Counted from the stretch's first letter, positions 1 to 8,547 are shown. The stretch is DNA of 21,357 nt from Bacillota bacterium (GCA_023435925.1 JAEZLF010000318.1:1-21357); one strand, 5' to 3'. Numbers and translations: made by a program. Notes: a model not told the origin generated them from the letters alone.

Positions 1-90
1 GCACTGCTTGACAGGATACTGCACCATGCCAAATGCTTTTCTCTCAAAGGAGAGTCGTATCGGTTGAAACATCCGGAACTATTTGCCTGA
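1..90 (+). CDS. istB: IS21-family helper ATPase IstB, C-terminal end only (partial)
   Basis: Frame 1 is open from the window edge to a TGA at 88-90 and encodes 29 residues beginning ALLDRILHHA and ending YRLKHPELFA. The DRILHHA... GESYRL pattern is what I recognise as the C-terminus of IstB, the AAA+ helper protein of IS21-family transposons that works with the IstA DDE transposase. Only the tail is visible; the rest lies left of the window. The terminal repeat array of the element starts exactly at the stop codon. Whether the full gene is intact cannot be judged. The window also carries an istB 5' fragment on the opposite strand at 19039-19134. The call rests on remembered family sequence, not on an alignment. 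Confidence 0.72.
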   Translation, partial: ALLDRILHHAKCFSLKGESYRLKHPELFA

Positions 91-206
91 AAAAACTCCT
101 TACCATACACTGAAAAAACTGCTTACCGGCCTTATGAAAAAACTCCTTACCGTACACTGAAAAAACTGCTTACCACACTTATGAAAAAACTGCTTGACAT
201 TCACAA
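88..206. repeat. Five-unit tandem repeat array at the IS21 element end
   Basis: The unit TGAAAAAACTsCTTAcC starts at 88, 111, 135, 158 and 182. Intervals alternate 23, 24, 23, 24 bp, and units 1 and 3 share the variant ACTCCTTACC while units 2 and 4 share ACTGCTTACC. This gives a 47-bp higher-order period. Unit 5 is slightly diverged (GCTTGACATTCACAA) and probably contains the outer tip of the element, near 203-206. Multiple terminal repeats next to istB are known for IS21-family elements, where they serve as transposase binding sites. No target duplication can be checked because the other end of this element is outside the window. Confidence 0.7.
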
Positions 207-337
207 TTAGGGACAGGGTCATAAACCGCCTTCACTCCCGACCATTCGTAAATACTACCGGATGGGATGCAGTACCGGAGGTTCCTAACCAGAACCTCAT
301 CAAGGACAAGGCCTTTCTTTGACCATGAATCATGCTG

Positions 338-1384
338 TTAGCCAATTACTTCAAGCCCTGTTTCCAATACTGTAATGTAGTTTTCCACTGGCATATAATC
401 CGGGAGCGAGTTTCCTGTTCCAAGAGTCCAGAACCCATCATAGAAGCACTGTTCTATATGTTTTATCGTATATTTACGGATTTCCTCCTTTGATCGGCGG
501 CAAATAAAATCAACATCCAATCCCCCTAAAGGAGTTATCCTGCTTCCGTACGTTTTCTTAAATACATCAACAGGTAAAATCTTATCTTCAAAAGAATGCT
601 TAGCATCTACTCCACAATCAATAATATCCTCATATACCTCTGAAAGGTTGCCGCATGAGTGAAGAATAAATGGTCGCCCGGCTGAATGAGCAATTCTTGA
701 CATTTCCTTATAGGCAGGGAATACCCACTTTCTGAGAAGATCAGGAGGAAGAAACGTTGATGAATTAAATCCAAGGTCGTCTCCTTGCCGGTGAGCACCT
801 ATCCCATCCATTCCTGCTAGTATTTTATTTGTAGATATATGCAGAGAACAGATTCTTTTAAACACCATTTCCACCAATTCAGGATCATCAGCCAGTAGAT
901 ATGACATTCCAATGGTTCCCATCATTTGTGAAGCCCACTCATATGGCCCCATGCATACCCCGCCAACTATTTTAATTCCTTCAGGAATAATCTTCGCTAC
1001 CTTTTCGAAAAGCGAAAAATCCATTGGATCATCTTCATTAGGCCATGGATAGCGTTCAAAATCTTCACGATTGCTTATAACTACCATCGCTTCACTTCCA
1101 TTACTTTTAGTATCTTTTTTTCTTTCCTCTCGTCTCAGCGGAAGTCTCAACGGCTGCTCCATTGGAATGCAGTCAAATCCCATCCCAAGCCAAAAATCAA
1201 CATATGTCTTAATGTGTTCATCAGAACCCGGTTCCATTTTATAAAAATCAGTTTCAGTACGTTCCGAGATAAAACGCGGACTTGCAAGATGCTCATAAAA
1301 CGGCAGATGGCCCGGTCTTTCTTCTCGTTTGATAGCTTTTAAAAAATGTTCAAAATCCGCTTCCCTTTTCAGTCTTTTTTGCAT
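338..1384 (-). CDS. Uroporphyrinogen decarboxylase-superfamily protein (probable methyltransferase-like)
   Basis: A 348-residue protein of the URO-D fold. Visible family features are the GDDLGF segment near residue 201, then FLPPDLLRKWVFPAY, then HSCGN at 242-246, and a C-terminal LGTGNSLPDYMPVENY segment. H242-x-C244 resembles the zinc-binding HxC motif of corrinoid-dependent methyltransferases such as MtaA, and a later Cys (C313) could complete the site. True HemE lacks this, so haem synthesis is unlikely. I chose the ATG at 1384 because GAGG lies just upstream; an in-frame start at 1429 lacks a good ribosome binding site. It follows a sugar ABC importer on the same strand, but a terminator-like hairpin and 336 bp separate them, so it may be transcribed alone. 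The substrate is unknown. Fold assignment is confident; reaction is not. Confidence 0.85.
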   Translation of the reverse strand: MQKRLKREADFEHFLKAIKREERPGHLPFYEHLASPRFISERTETDFYKMEPGSDEHIKTYVDFWLGMGFDCIPMEQPLRLPLRREERKKDTKSNGSEAMVVISNREDFERYPWPNEDDPMDFSLFEKVAKIIPEGIKIVGGVCMGPYEWASQMMGTIGMSYLLADDPELVEMVFKRICSLHISTNKILAGMDGIGAHRQGDDLGFNSSTFLPPDLLRKWVFPAYKEMSRIAHSAGRPFILHSCGNLSEVYEDIIDCGVDAKHSFEDKILPVDVFKKTYGSRITPLGGLDVDFICRRSKEEIRKYTIKHIEQCFYDGFWTLGTGNSLPDYMPVENYITVLETGLEVIG

Positions 1385-1639
1385 GTTTACCTCGCTCTGT
1401 AATCTCAGTTTATAAAACTTCTTAACCAATCCGTTATTTTCCTAAATCATTAAAATCAGCGACAATATCATACGCTCCTATTTTTACAAGTTTTGTACAT
1501 TTAACAGGAATAACTACACAAAGTTATCTTCGCAACTTGCCACACCCAGTGTTATTGCCCCCACCACTCTACCGGGCACAATCTCCTTCTCATTAATCTA
1601 ATCCAATGAAGCTTTTGTCCGATTTGAACATACTCTGTG

Positions 1640-1694
1640 AAAATGAAAGAAGCAGGGCTGGTCTTCCATGGAAAAAGCCCTGCTTTTTCATTTT
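1640..1694. terminator. Bidirectional rho-independent terminator
   Basis: AGCAGGGCT (1651-1659) pairs perfectly with AGCCCTGCT (1676-1684). The pairing extends outward through A/T-rich flanks AAAATGAAA and TTTCATTTT with one small bulge. The hairpin is followed by a T-rich run on either strand. It sits 27 bp past the stop of the solute-binding protein and would end that operon before the URO-D-family gene. The remainder of the gap to 1384 shows no gene. Confidence 0.75.
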
Positions 1695-1720
1695 AGTACT
1701 ATCAGATCCTTATTAATATT

Positions 1721-3445
1721 CTATTTTGAGTACTTTTCCCCTAACTTTACTGCTGCCATATATGCCTCTAGATAATTTTGGTTTACCTTATCAATCCCTA
1801 ACCCAGTAGCTTTTTTGATCATTTCAGCTTTAATGGATTCATATTCAGCATCATTCTTCGCAAAAATCATCCTCCAAGAATAGGGAATAATTATTTCGGC
1901 GATTTTTGCTTTTAATTGTGCAATCTCATCATCTTCAGGTGCCTGTGGTGCAAATTTCGGAGTGGCGTACATATTGTTTTTTACTAAATACTCCAATGTA
2001 GATTCTGCGTCGTAAAATTTCTGCCAATCAAGATCAAGAGCTGAGAGTGCAGGTGCAAAATCCTTTTTAATCCAGTCCTCACGGTCAATCCGCCTGTTAT
2101 TATATTTAGAATAATTGGAGCGTTTATCCGGACCAAAAGCGTTAATCAGGCTTCTAGCCATATAGATACTTCCGCCGCCCGGCATAATCCCATCAGCTGT
2201 CGCAAGGATCTCGTAGCCTTGTTTTGTTATATAAGGCTCGTTATTTTCATCTAGATCCCATAGAACCCCTTGTTTTCCATTATTCAACTTCCATACTCCT
2301 TCATATGAATAATTCCAATCTGTAAATTCCAGTGCTTTATCCAGATGTTTTGTCGAAGCCGATATTGCCCAGATATGTCCTCCCCCTATATATTGTGGAC
2401 TTACTCCATGCATACTGGAGACAAAGTCATCCGGGATTACATTTCGGAATCCTATTCCTTGATCCGCTCTTTCCTGGCTGTTGAAAGCATCAGCACCCCA
2501 ACTCCAGTAAGTAGTAAGTATACGCCCGTTGCCCATCTTCTCCCAGACATCATTCCAGGTCTGCGTCAGCGAGTCAGGATCAAGAATGCCCATTTGATTA
2601 GCCTTATAGAAGAAATTCAGGGCACGGAAATATGTACTGTTCTCCTCCAGGATTGATTTAACTTCTTGTGTCGCATTATTGACCTCCATGAAGCTATTCG
2701 TTTCGCAATATCCAAAAAGCGGTGATATGACCGTGCCTGCAAAACACATCACACTATCCCACTCAGGATGTAAGGAAAAAGCATATACCTTCTGTCCATT
2801 ATCATTGGTAGGATGGGCATCCTGCATTTGTTTCATAACGGGAAGAAGATCCTCGAAAGTTGCTATTTGGGGATAGCCCAGTTCTTTGTAATAATCCCAA
2901 CGAATATTAATACTGCTGTTTGGATTCCCGACTGTTTGTAGCTCATTGCTGATCCAAGTGCCGCAGCCGTAAGCATTACCGGTTCCATCGCTTACATTGT
3001 CCCGAAGATACTGCAACGAATTTTTACCAACTGAAAAAAGATTTGGAAGCTTCTCTTTATGCTCGTCAAGATTTACAAGAAGTCCAGCTTTAACTGCATT
3101 GAGATAATCGGTTGAGTTCTGAAAAACTGTAATATCATAGAGACTGCCGCTTGCCATTAAGGTCTGAAGCTTTTCCGTTTCAATAAAAGCTGTTTCAACC
3201 CCTATATTCATCTCTTCCTTCCAGATGTCCGCAATGAAAAAGTCTTCGATGAAACCGGTTTGCGTGGCTCCTGACATAACCTTCAGTACCGTCAGCTTAT
3301 CCTTTGTGGCTTCAGAGTTTGGAACGGATGTCGTTTCACTTTTGACTGCATGCTCCTCCGCAGGTGTGCCAGTACCACACGCAGCTAAAGACAAAACCAT
3401 TAGTAATGCTAGAATTAGTGAAATGCTTTTGGAAATATACTTCAT
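1721..3445 (-). CDS. Carbohydrate ABC transporter substrate-binding lipoprotein (LplA/LipO-like)
   Basis: A 574-residue extracellular solute-binding protein of the large type paired with LplB/LplC permeases. The N-terminus is a lipoprotein signal: KYISK, a hydrophobic run, then lipobox L20-A21-A22-C23, so the mature protein should be anchored on the outer face of the membrane by a lipidated Cys23. A Thr/Ser/Glu-rich linker follows, then a periplasmic-binding-type body rich in Trp and Tyr, typical of sugar binding. The start is fixed by GGGAGG upstream of the ATG. It is the last gene of the importer operon, 147 bp after the second permease, and ends just before a strong terminator. The ligand is probably an oligosaccharide, but the sequence alone does not say which. 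Confidence 0.9.
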   Translation of the reverse strand: MKYISKSISLILALLMVLSLAACGTGTPAEEHAVKSETTSVPNSEATKDKLTVLKVMSGATQTGFIEDFFIADIWKEEMNIGVETAFIETEKLQTLMASGSLYDITVFQNSTDYLNAVKAGLLVNLDEHKEKLPNLFSVGKNSLQYLRDNVSDGTGNAYGCGTWISNELQTVGNPNSSINIRWDYYKELGYPQIATFEDLLPVMKQMQDAHPTNDNGQKVYAFSLHPEWDSVMCFAGTVISPLFGYCETNSFMEVNNATQEVKSILEENSTYFRALNFFYKANQMGILDPDSLTQTWNDVWEKMGNGRILTTYWSWGADAFNSQERADQGIGFRNVIPDDFVSSMHGVSPQYIGGGHIWAISASTKHLDKALEFTDWNYSYEGVWKLNNGKQGVLWDLDENNEPYITKQGYEILATADGIMPGGGSIYMARSLINAFGPDKRSNYSKYNNRRIDREDWIKKDFAPALSALDLDWQKFYDAESTLEYLVKNNMYATPKFAPQAPEDDEIAQLKAKIAEIIIPYSWRMIFAKNDAEYESIKAEMIKKATGLGIDKVNQNYLEAYMAAVKLGEKYSK

Positions 3446-3592
3446 ACTCTATTACCTCCCTAAATATTTTATAATACTCTCGAAGACCATGAGGGCTTCC
3501 GAGGTCTATGTTATGAGGTGCAAACTTATTCCACCCCCAACATTCTTCAGATATTCTCATTCGTTTTACGTTATATTAATTAAGCGAGCAGA

Positions 3593-4492
3593 TCATCCCT
3601 TAACCGCCCCTATCATTATGCCTTTTACAAAGTAGCGTTGGAAAAACGGATAAACCAACAGAACAGGAAATACCACCACCATGGTTAGTGTCATTCTGAT
3701 TGATGTCGCATTCAGCTGACGCGGAGGCGCTACAAATCCGCCACCGGATTGGGATGCCTGCTGCATTGCTCTGGCTATGGATTGTACCTCCATCAGATAT
3801 CGGTATAAAACATACTGCAGCGTATAATATTTCGAGTCATTCATCAAAAACAATGTATCTATAAATGAATTCCATTGCCATACCGCTGTGAAAACAGCCA
3901 GGGTTGCTATTATAGGAAGTGAAAGTGGGGCAATTATTTTAAAAAAAATAGTTATATATCCAGCTCCGTCAATCTGCGCTGATTCCTCCAACGAAGCAGG
4001 TAAGCTTTCGACATAGGTTTTAAATAGTATCAGTGAAAAGGGCGAAATAACTCCGATTACATAAGCCAAAAAATTATCGGTTAAACCCAGCATTTTCATA
4101 TTCATATACCATGGAATAATCCCGGCATTAAGATACATTGTAACTAATACAAACCTATAGCAGAATTTTCTTGCAAATAACTCCTTCTTTGTGATTGCAT
4201 ACGCAAGAAAGCCTGAGCACAATACGTTGGATGCAGTCCCGATAGCTGTTCTTGCAAGACTCACTAATGTAGCTTGCCCCAGACCCCGTATTTGCATTAC
4301 TTTTATATAGTTCTCAAAATGTACTCCTTTTGGCCAAAACAGTATCAATCCATTTGAGGAAAGGGTATTGTCACTAATACTATTTATGAATAAGTAATAA
4401 AATGGGAAAAAGCATAGCAAGGTAAATATCCCTAATATCATATAATTCATTGTATCTACAACAACACTGGCAAATGACCTTTTATATTTCAT
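3593..4492 (-). CDS. Carbohydrate ABC transporter permease, LplC/YtcP type
   Basis: A 299-residue membrane protein of the MalG-like half of a sugar ABC importer. It starts after a clear CGGAGG ribosome binding site. The cytoplasmic EAA loop, which docks on the ATPase, is visible as LEESAQIDGAGYITIFFKI near residues 167-185, followed by APLSLP. About six hydrophobic segments are present. The C-terminal FFQRYFVKGIMIGAVKG ending is typical of this subfamily. It lies 27 bp downstream of the partner permease on the same strand, and with the lipoprotein forms a three-gene importer. No ATP-binding subunit is encoded nearby. In many Firmicutes such importers use a shared MsmX-type ATPase encoded elsewhere; that this holds here is inference. 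Confidence 0.92.
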   Translation of the reverse strand: MKYKRSFASVVVDTMNYMILGIFTLLCFFPFYYLFINSISDNTLSSNGLILFWPKGVHFENYIKVMQIRGLGQATLVSLARTAIGTASNVLCSGFLAYAITKKELFARKFCYRFVLVTMYLNAGIIPWYMNMKMLGLTDNFLAYVIGVISPFSLILFKTYVESLPASLEESAQIDGAGYITIFFKIIAPLSLPIIATLAVFTAVWQWNSFIDTLFLMNDSKYYTLQYVLYRYLMEVQSIARAMQQASQSGGGFVAPPRQLNATSIRMTLTMVVVFPVLLVYPFFQRYFVKGIMIGAVKG

Positions 4493-4519
4493 TCAAATAA
4501 CCTCCGCATCTCAAAAAGT

Positions 4520-5449
4520 TTATATGATAGACTCGCCGTTTCTGGTGGTTTTTGACAAAAAATTTGCGAAAAATAGTAAAAGAATACTAGTAACAGACTT
4601 TAATATCCCAATTGCTGTAGAAAATGAGTAATTACGCCCTATGATACCTAGATTGTAAACGTATAAGTCTAATACTTCTATAGAGGATTTTGTCATAGCA
4701 TTTTGGAAAACATAGTATTGTTCCATACCACTATTAACAAAATTAGCAATAGATAGTAAGAGTAAAACAAAGTAGGTCGATAAAAGACTAGGTACTGTAA
4801 CATGCCATATACAATGCATACGGTTTGCTCCATCAACTGTAGCGGCTTCGTATAACTGTTGGTCAATACCACTGATAGCGGCAATATATATAATTGCATT
4901 CCACCCCATAGTTTTCCATGTGTTCCATAAAAGCATTTTTATCCATACCAGTTCATCTGATGCTAGAAAGTTTATCGGAGTATCCGTTATGTTAAACTGA
5001 AGCAATAAACGATTGACGAATCCATCCCCTACCGAAAACATAGCAAAAGCAACTGCATACACAAGAATCCAGCTTATAAAATTCGGCATTGTACTTAGTG
5101 TTTGCACCACTTTTTTAAATGGCTTAAACTTTACTTCGTTTAGCATAATAGCCATAATCATTGGCAATGGAGAGGTTAAAATTCCAAGAAAGCTCATGGA
5201 AATTGTATTTATGAGGACCCGCGCGACCTCCGCCGCGGAATAGGGATCCGAAAACATAACAAGGAAATGCTTAAGACCTACGAATTCGCACTGGCTTAAA
5301 CGCAAGCCCGGCTTGTAATCAAAGAAAGCGTAGACCCATCCATATAAAGGAAGATACGATAGCAAAAACACAATTATCAGTAAAGGCAGTATCATGAAAA
5401 AAAGAGACAATCCTTTTCTTTTTGAGGTTTTTAACAGACTCCGGTTCAT
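4520..5449 (-). CDS. Carbohydrate ABC transporter permease, LplB/YteP type
   Basis: A 309-residue MalF-like permease and the first gene of the importer operon. The N-terminus has a basic stretch (SLLKTSKRKG) before the first membrane helix. The motif LPLYGWVYAFFDYKPG is characteristic of LplB-type permeases. The EAA loop is visible as YEAATVDGANRMHCIWHVTVP near residues 200-220. The start is supported by AAAGGAAA 8-9 bp before the ATG. It pairs with the permease at 3593-4492 to form the transmembrane channel. Upstream (5450-5640) is AT-rich and should hold the operon promoter, but I could not pick a convincing -35/-10 pair. No regulator gene or two-component system is adjacent, which is unusual for this importer class. 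Confidence 0.92.
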   Translation of the reverse strand: MNRSLLKTSKRKGLSLFFMILPLLIIVFLLSYLPLYGWVYAFFDYKPGLRLSQCEFVGLKHFLVMFSDPYSAAEVARVLINTISMSFLGILTSPLPMIMAIMLNEVKFKPFKKVVQTLSTMPNFISWILVYAVAFAMFSVGDGFVNRLLLQFNITDTPINFLASDELVWIKMLLWNTWKTMGWNAIIYIAAISGIDQQLYEAATVDGANRMHCIWHVTVPSLLSTYFVLLLLSIANFVNSGMEQYYVFQNAMTKSSIEVLDLYVYNLGIIGRNYSFSTAIGILKSVTSILLLFFANFLSKTTRNGESII

Positions 5450-5650
5450 TGATGTGTTTCCTTTCTCTGTAGTTCAAGATTCTATACTATCTATTCCGAA
5501 TCTAGAAAATTATCAAGTCTTTAAAAATCATTATGTCATAATCGTATTTTACAGATTAATAAAAAATAAAAAAATAGTTCTGCGTTGACATTTGGTACTG
5601 ATATATTTACTACTCTTATTATCCACAACAAAACAGACACGAAAAATGGT

Positions 5651-5683
5651 TTGACGTACATTAAAAAGTGCATATATAATGTA
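5651..5683 (+). promoter_or_regulatory. Promoter of the MFS exporter with overlapping operator-like palindrome
   Basis: TTGACG (5651-5656) and TATAAT (5675-5680) are 18 bp apart, a near-consensus sigma-A promoter. A 7-bp perfect inverted repeat, TACATTA (5657-5663) and TAATGTA (5677-5683), sits across the spacer and -10 element. A repressor bound there would block polymerase. Its identity is unknown because no regulator gene is adjacent. Confidence 0.6.
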
Positions 5684-5696
5684 TGAGCCATAATTC

Positions 5697-5795
5697 ATGA
5701 GCCGCATCCGCCATCAGAAAAAATGGTACAGTAATCTGATGAATGTTATTGAAATGGATGCTATAGAAAAAGGATTGGAGAAAGTATCATTATGA
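5697..5795 (+). CDS. Possible 32-codon upstream ORF coupled to the MFS exporter
   Basis: ATG at 5697 opens a frame of 32 codons (MSRIRHQKKW... ending EKGLEKVSL) whose TGA (5793-5795) overlaps the exporter's ATG (5792-5794) as ATGA. Such overlap is typical of translational coupling. A leader peptide controlling a drug exporter is one reading; a remnant of a lost regulator gene is another. Against translation, the ATG lies only about 10 nt after the predicted transcription start and has no clear ribosome binding site, and the exporter has its own GGAGAAAG site. Low confidence. Confidence 0.25.
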   Translation: MSRIRHQKKWYSNLMNVIEMDAIEKGLEKVSL

Positions 5796-7045
5796 ATGAA
5801 AAGTGGAAGAAAAATATAATGCTTTTTTTAGCCAGCCAGACGGTTTCCCTCTTCGGATCGTCTCTGGTTCAGTATGCTATTATGTGGTATATCACATTAA
5901 ATACGCAGTCCGGTGTCATGATGGCTATATCCATTGTGTGCGGTTTTCTGCCGACCTTTTTCCTGTCTCCCTTTGCGGGAGTATGGGCAGATCGCTATAA
6001 TCGGAAAACGCTAATCATTTTATCCGATTCACTGATTGCAATATCAACCCTTATTTTAGCCATACTGTTTTTTATGGGATTTGATGCGATATGGCTTCTT
6101 TTCTTAATGTCCGTTATACGCGCAATAGGCTCGGGTATTCAAACACCAGCTATCGGTGCAATGTTGCCCCAGCTTGTACCGGAGGATAAGCTCACAAAGG
6201 TAAATGGTACCAACGGAAGCATTCAGGCTCTTGTCATGCTGTTGTCTCCCATGCTGAGCGGAGCACTGCTTTCAATGGCTCCGCTCCATTTCATTTTTTT
6301 GATTGATGTCATTACAGCTGCCATCGCGGTATCAATTCTGCTTTTCCTGTTAAAAGTTCCGGCCCACGCCAAAGCTCTGGAAAAGCAAACAGTCAGCTAT
6401 TTCAGCGACTTAAAGAAGGGTTTTGAATATATTAAGAATCATGACTATATTAAGAAATTCTTTATATTTTGCGGAGTTTTCTTCTTGCTGGCAACACCCG
6501 CCTCATTCCTGACGCCGCTGCAGGTTACGCGTAGTTTTGGTGATGACGTCTGGCGTTTGACAGCCGTTGAGGTTAGCTTCTCTATCGGTATGATGTTCGG
6601 AGGCATCATTATGACTGCCTGGGGTGGATTTAAGAATCGAGTTTACACAATGACTTTTGCAAGCTTTGTATTCGGAATTTGCACCTTTGCGCTTGGGATC
6701 ATTCCTGTGTTTTGGATCTATCTTGCGATTATGATTCTGGTTGGAATTGCTATACCGTTCTTTAATACTCCGTCCACCGTACTGTTTCAGGAAAAAGTGG
6801 AGCCAGATTTTCTTGGCAGAGTATTCGGCGTCCTTGGTATGATATCCAGCTCCATCATGCCGCTGTCCATGCTTGCGTTCGGTCCGCTGTCCGATATTGT
6901 AGAGATAGAGCTGTTGCTTATCATAACCGGCGTACTCCTATTCATCCTAAGCTTTTTCCTGATAGGTAACAAGGTTTTGGTTGAGGCAGGAAAACCGATC
7001 CTTAGGGTTGCAGCTGAAGAGCCGGTTCCGAAGCAGGAATTATAG
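5792..7045 (+). CDS. MFS multidrug/macrolide-type efflux transporter (MFS_3)
   Basis: A 417-residue major facilitator exporter. Twelve hydrophobic segments are apparent. The conserved cytoplasmic motif A between helices 2 and 3 reads GVWADRYNRKTLI, matching G-x-x-x-D-R-x-x-R-K. Overall it resembles the enterobactin-exporter/macrolide-efflux branch (MFS_3) with a mid-protein loop (residues ~190-220) between the two six-helix halves. It should move small hydrophobic compounds out of the cell using the proton gradient; the substrate is not predictable. The ATG at 5792 is preceded by GGAGAAAG at a 7-bp spacing. It has its own promoter at 5651-5680. It is divergent from the sugar importer operon, sharing a 340-bp intergenic region that holds this promoter and little else recognisable. 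Confidence 0.9.
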   Translation: MNEKWKKNIMLFLASQTVSLFGSSLVQYAIMWYITLNTQSGVMMAISIVCGFLPTFFLSPFAGVWADRYNRKTLIILSDSLIAISTLILAILFFMGFDAIWLLFLMSVIRAIGSGIQTPAIGAMLPQLVPEDKLTKVNGTNGSIQALVMLLSPMLSGALLSMAPLHFIFLIDVITAAIAVSILLFLLKVPAHAKALEKQTVSYFSDLKKGFEYIKNHDYIKKFFIFCGVFFLLATPASFLTPLQVTRSFGDDVWRLTAVEVSFSIGMMFGGIIMTAWGGFKNRVYTMTFASFVFGICTFALGIIPVFWIYLAIMILVGIAIPFFNTPSTVLFQEKVEPDFLGRVFGVLGMISSSIMPLSMLAFGPLSDIVEIELLLIITGVLLFILSFFLIGNKVLVEAGKPILRVAAEEPVPKQEL

Positions 7046-7226
7046 GGCGAAATACTGTATTCCCTGCACTTGTGTCAAGGAAATCCAGGAATGCTCCGGC
7101 ATATCGGATAAATGGAAATATATTTTAAAAACGGTCCGAGCTTTGAAGGCATTGTTTGGGAACGCCAGCTGATATTTACAGTCATCAACGAATATTAAAG
7201 CATATTACCGATAAGGAGGGATCATC
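7046..7226 (+). other. Intergenic segment with a possible gene remnant
   Basis: One plus frame stays open through this gap to 7172 and would encode a Cys-containing tail ending TVRALKALFGNAS. It may be the end of a lost gene, but it has no start and I do not recognise it. The GGAGG at 7215-7219 belongs to the pseudogene that follows. Confidence 0.2.
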
Positions 7227-7659
7227 ATGAAGGTTTGTATAATTGGAGCAACAGGCCATAATAGCTCACTCCAGTCTGAATAACCGACAGCATGAGGAGC
7301 TTGAGGTTTCCGCACTATGCAGTATTACCATGACAAACGAAGTTTTTGGATCTGTAAGCATTGACTATTTGCGTCCCGATTCCGCAGACAGTCACGATGA
7401 CGATCGGATCCGTATTGTTGGAACGGAGGGTGTTGTTGAAGTGAGAGATCGAAAAGTGTATCTTACCAATAAGTCCACCACCGGTACTCAGGAGATAGCG
7501 ATTCCGGATACGTCTCCTATGAATATATTTGACGATTTTCTGGCCCAGGTCAGAGGGGAGCGAAAGTGCATGGTCAGTGCCGAAGATTCCTTCTATATTA
7601 CAGAAGCGGCTCTATTGGCCAGAGCTTCCGCAGACCAAAAAAGGGAGCTCAGGTTCTGA
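7227..7659 (+). pseudogene. Gfo/Idh/MocA-family oxidoreductase, internally deleted and frameshifted
   Basis: A well-formed ribosome binding site (AAGGAGGG) precedes ATG 7227, which encodes MKVCIIGATGH, the first strand and glycine-rich turn of a Rossmann NAD(P)-binding domain. After about eleven codons the frame jumps: this frame stops at 7281, while a second frame, open from about 7258, encodes roughly 130 residues ending at 7659. That second part (VFGSVSIDYLRPDS, RIRIVGTEGVVEVRD, MNIFDDFLAQVRG, DSFYITEAALLARASAD) matches the C-terminal domain of Gfo/Idh/MocA dehydrogenases. The normal family length is about 330-380 residues, so some 200 residues including the catalytic EKP region are missing. 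The junction lies near 7259-7262. The product cannot be functional. In the ancestor it was probably a sugar or inositol dehydrogenase. Confidence 0.8.
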
Positions 7660-7668
7660 TGGATTGCT

Positions 7669-8547
7669 TCAGCATTCATCACCAATAGCCCCCTTACGTT
7701 TGTTCTTTTTGACATACACATACCAATATACTACTCCGACAAAAATACCGCCCCCCACAATATTGCCGAGCGTTACTGGCATCAGATTATTTGTAACAAA
7801 CGTCCGCCAATTCAGTCCCGCTATCTTTTCAGGAGTAACACCTATAGATCGTGCAGCATTTACCCACCCGGTATTTTTCATTGCCATAATTCCTGCAGGA
7901 ATATAATACATATTGGCAATACTATGTTCAAAGCCTGAAGTAATGAACAGCCAAATAGGGAAGAAGATCGCCAAAAGCTTGCCGGTGATATCTTTTGCAC
8001 CTGTTGCCATCCATACAGCAAGACAAACAAGCCAATTGCACATCACACCTAGATAAAAAGCCTGCATAAAGGTTAACCCCGTTTTATAAGCAGCTATTTG
8101 GATCGTAACGGCGCCCAATATACTGGAACCGCTGTTGAACAAGCCTGATTGTGTCATCATATAAGCTATAAAAACAGATCCAATGAAGTTCCCCAAATAA
8201 ACAAAAAAAAGATTCTTTAGCATTGCCCCTATGTTGACCCTTTTATCCAAAGTGCTTATTATAATTAAAATATTACCTGTGAATAGCTCTCCGCCTGCTA
8301 TAACAACCAGCATAAGCCCTGTACCAAAAACAGCACCCGCTAAAGCTTTTCCCAATCCATATGTCTCAGGCCTGGCAAATAAATTAAATGCAGCCATGTT
8401 GGAGCCTTCAGACGCAAATGCAATGAAAGCACCCGCCAATATACCAAGCATCAGCATCTTGGTAATGGGCAAATTGGCTTTCTTTATTCCGGACTTTACC
8501 GTAGCCTCAGCAATTTCTACAGGAGTGAGAAACCTTTTATTGTCCAT
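7669..8547 (-). CDS. Formate/nitrite transporter (FNT/FocA family) channel
   Basis: A 292-residue integral membrane protein of the FNT family, pentameric channels for formate, nitrite, hydrosulfide or related small anions. The motif ELFTGN holds Thr90, and GFEHSIANMYYIPAG holds His208; these correspond to the central pore Thr91 and His209 of E. coli FocA. The six-helix pattern with internal duplication is visible, and the basic tail KKNKRKG is cytoplasmic. The ATG at 8547 follows GAGGCAAG at a suitable distance. The gene stands alone: it converges on the Gfo/Idh pseudogene with a gap of 9 bp and no obvious terminator between them. Formate export in a fermenting anaerobe is the likeliest role, but nitrite or hydrosulfide cannot be excluded from sequence. 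Confidence 0.92.
   Translation of the reverse strand: MDNKRFLTPVEIAEATVKSGIKKANLPITKMLMLGILAGAFIAFASEGSNMAAFNLFARPETYGLGKALAGAVFGTGLMLVVIAGGELFTGNILIIISTLDKRVNIGAMLKNLFFVYLGNFIGSVFIAYMMTQSGLFNSGSSILGAVTIQIAAYKTGLTFMQAFYLGVMCNWLVCLAVWMATGAKDITGKLLAIFFPIWLFITSGFEHSIANMYYIPAGIMAMKNTGWVNAARSIGVTPEKIAGLNWRTFVTNNLMPVTLGNIVGGGIFVGVVYWYVYVKKNKRKGAIGDEC

Noticed and set aside
88..206. Possible CRISPR-like repeat array
   Set aside because: Units of 23-24 bp are contiguous with no unique spacers, and they follow istB directly; they are IS21 terminal repeats.
338..1384. HemE uroporphyrinogen decarboxylase of haem synthesis
   Set aside because: It has an HxC methyltransferase-type motif and sits next to a sugar importer with no other haem genes.
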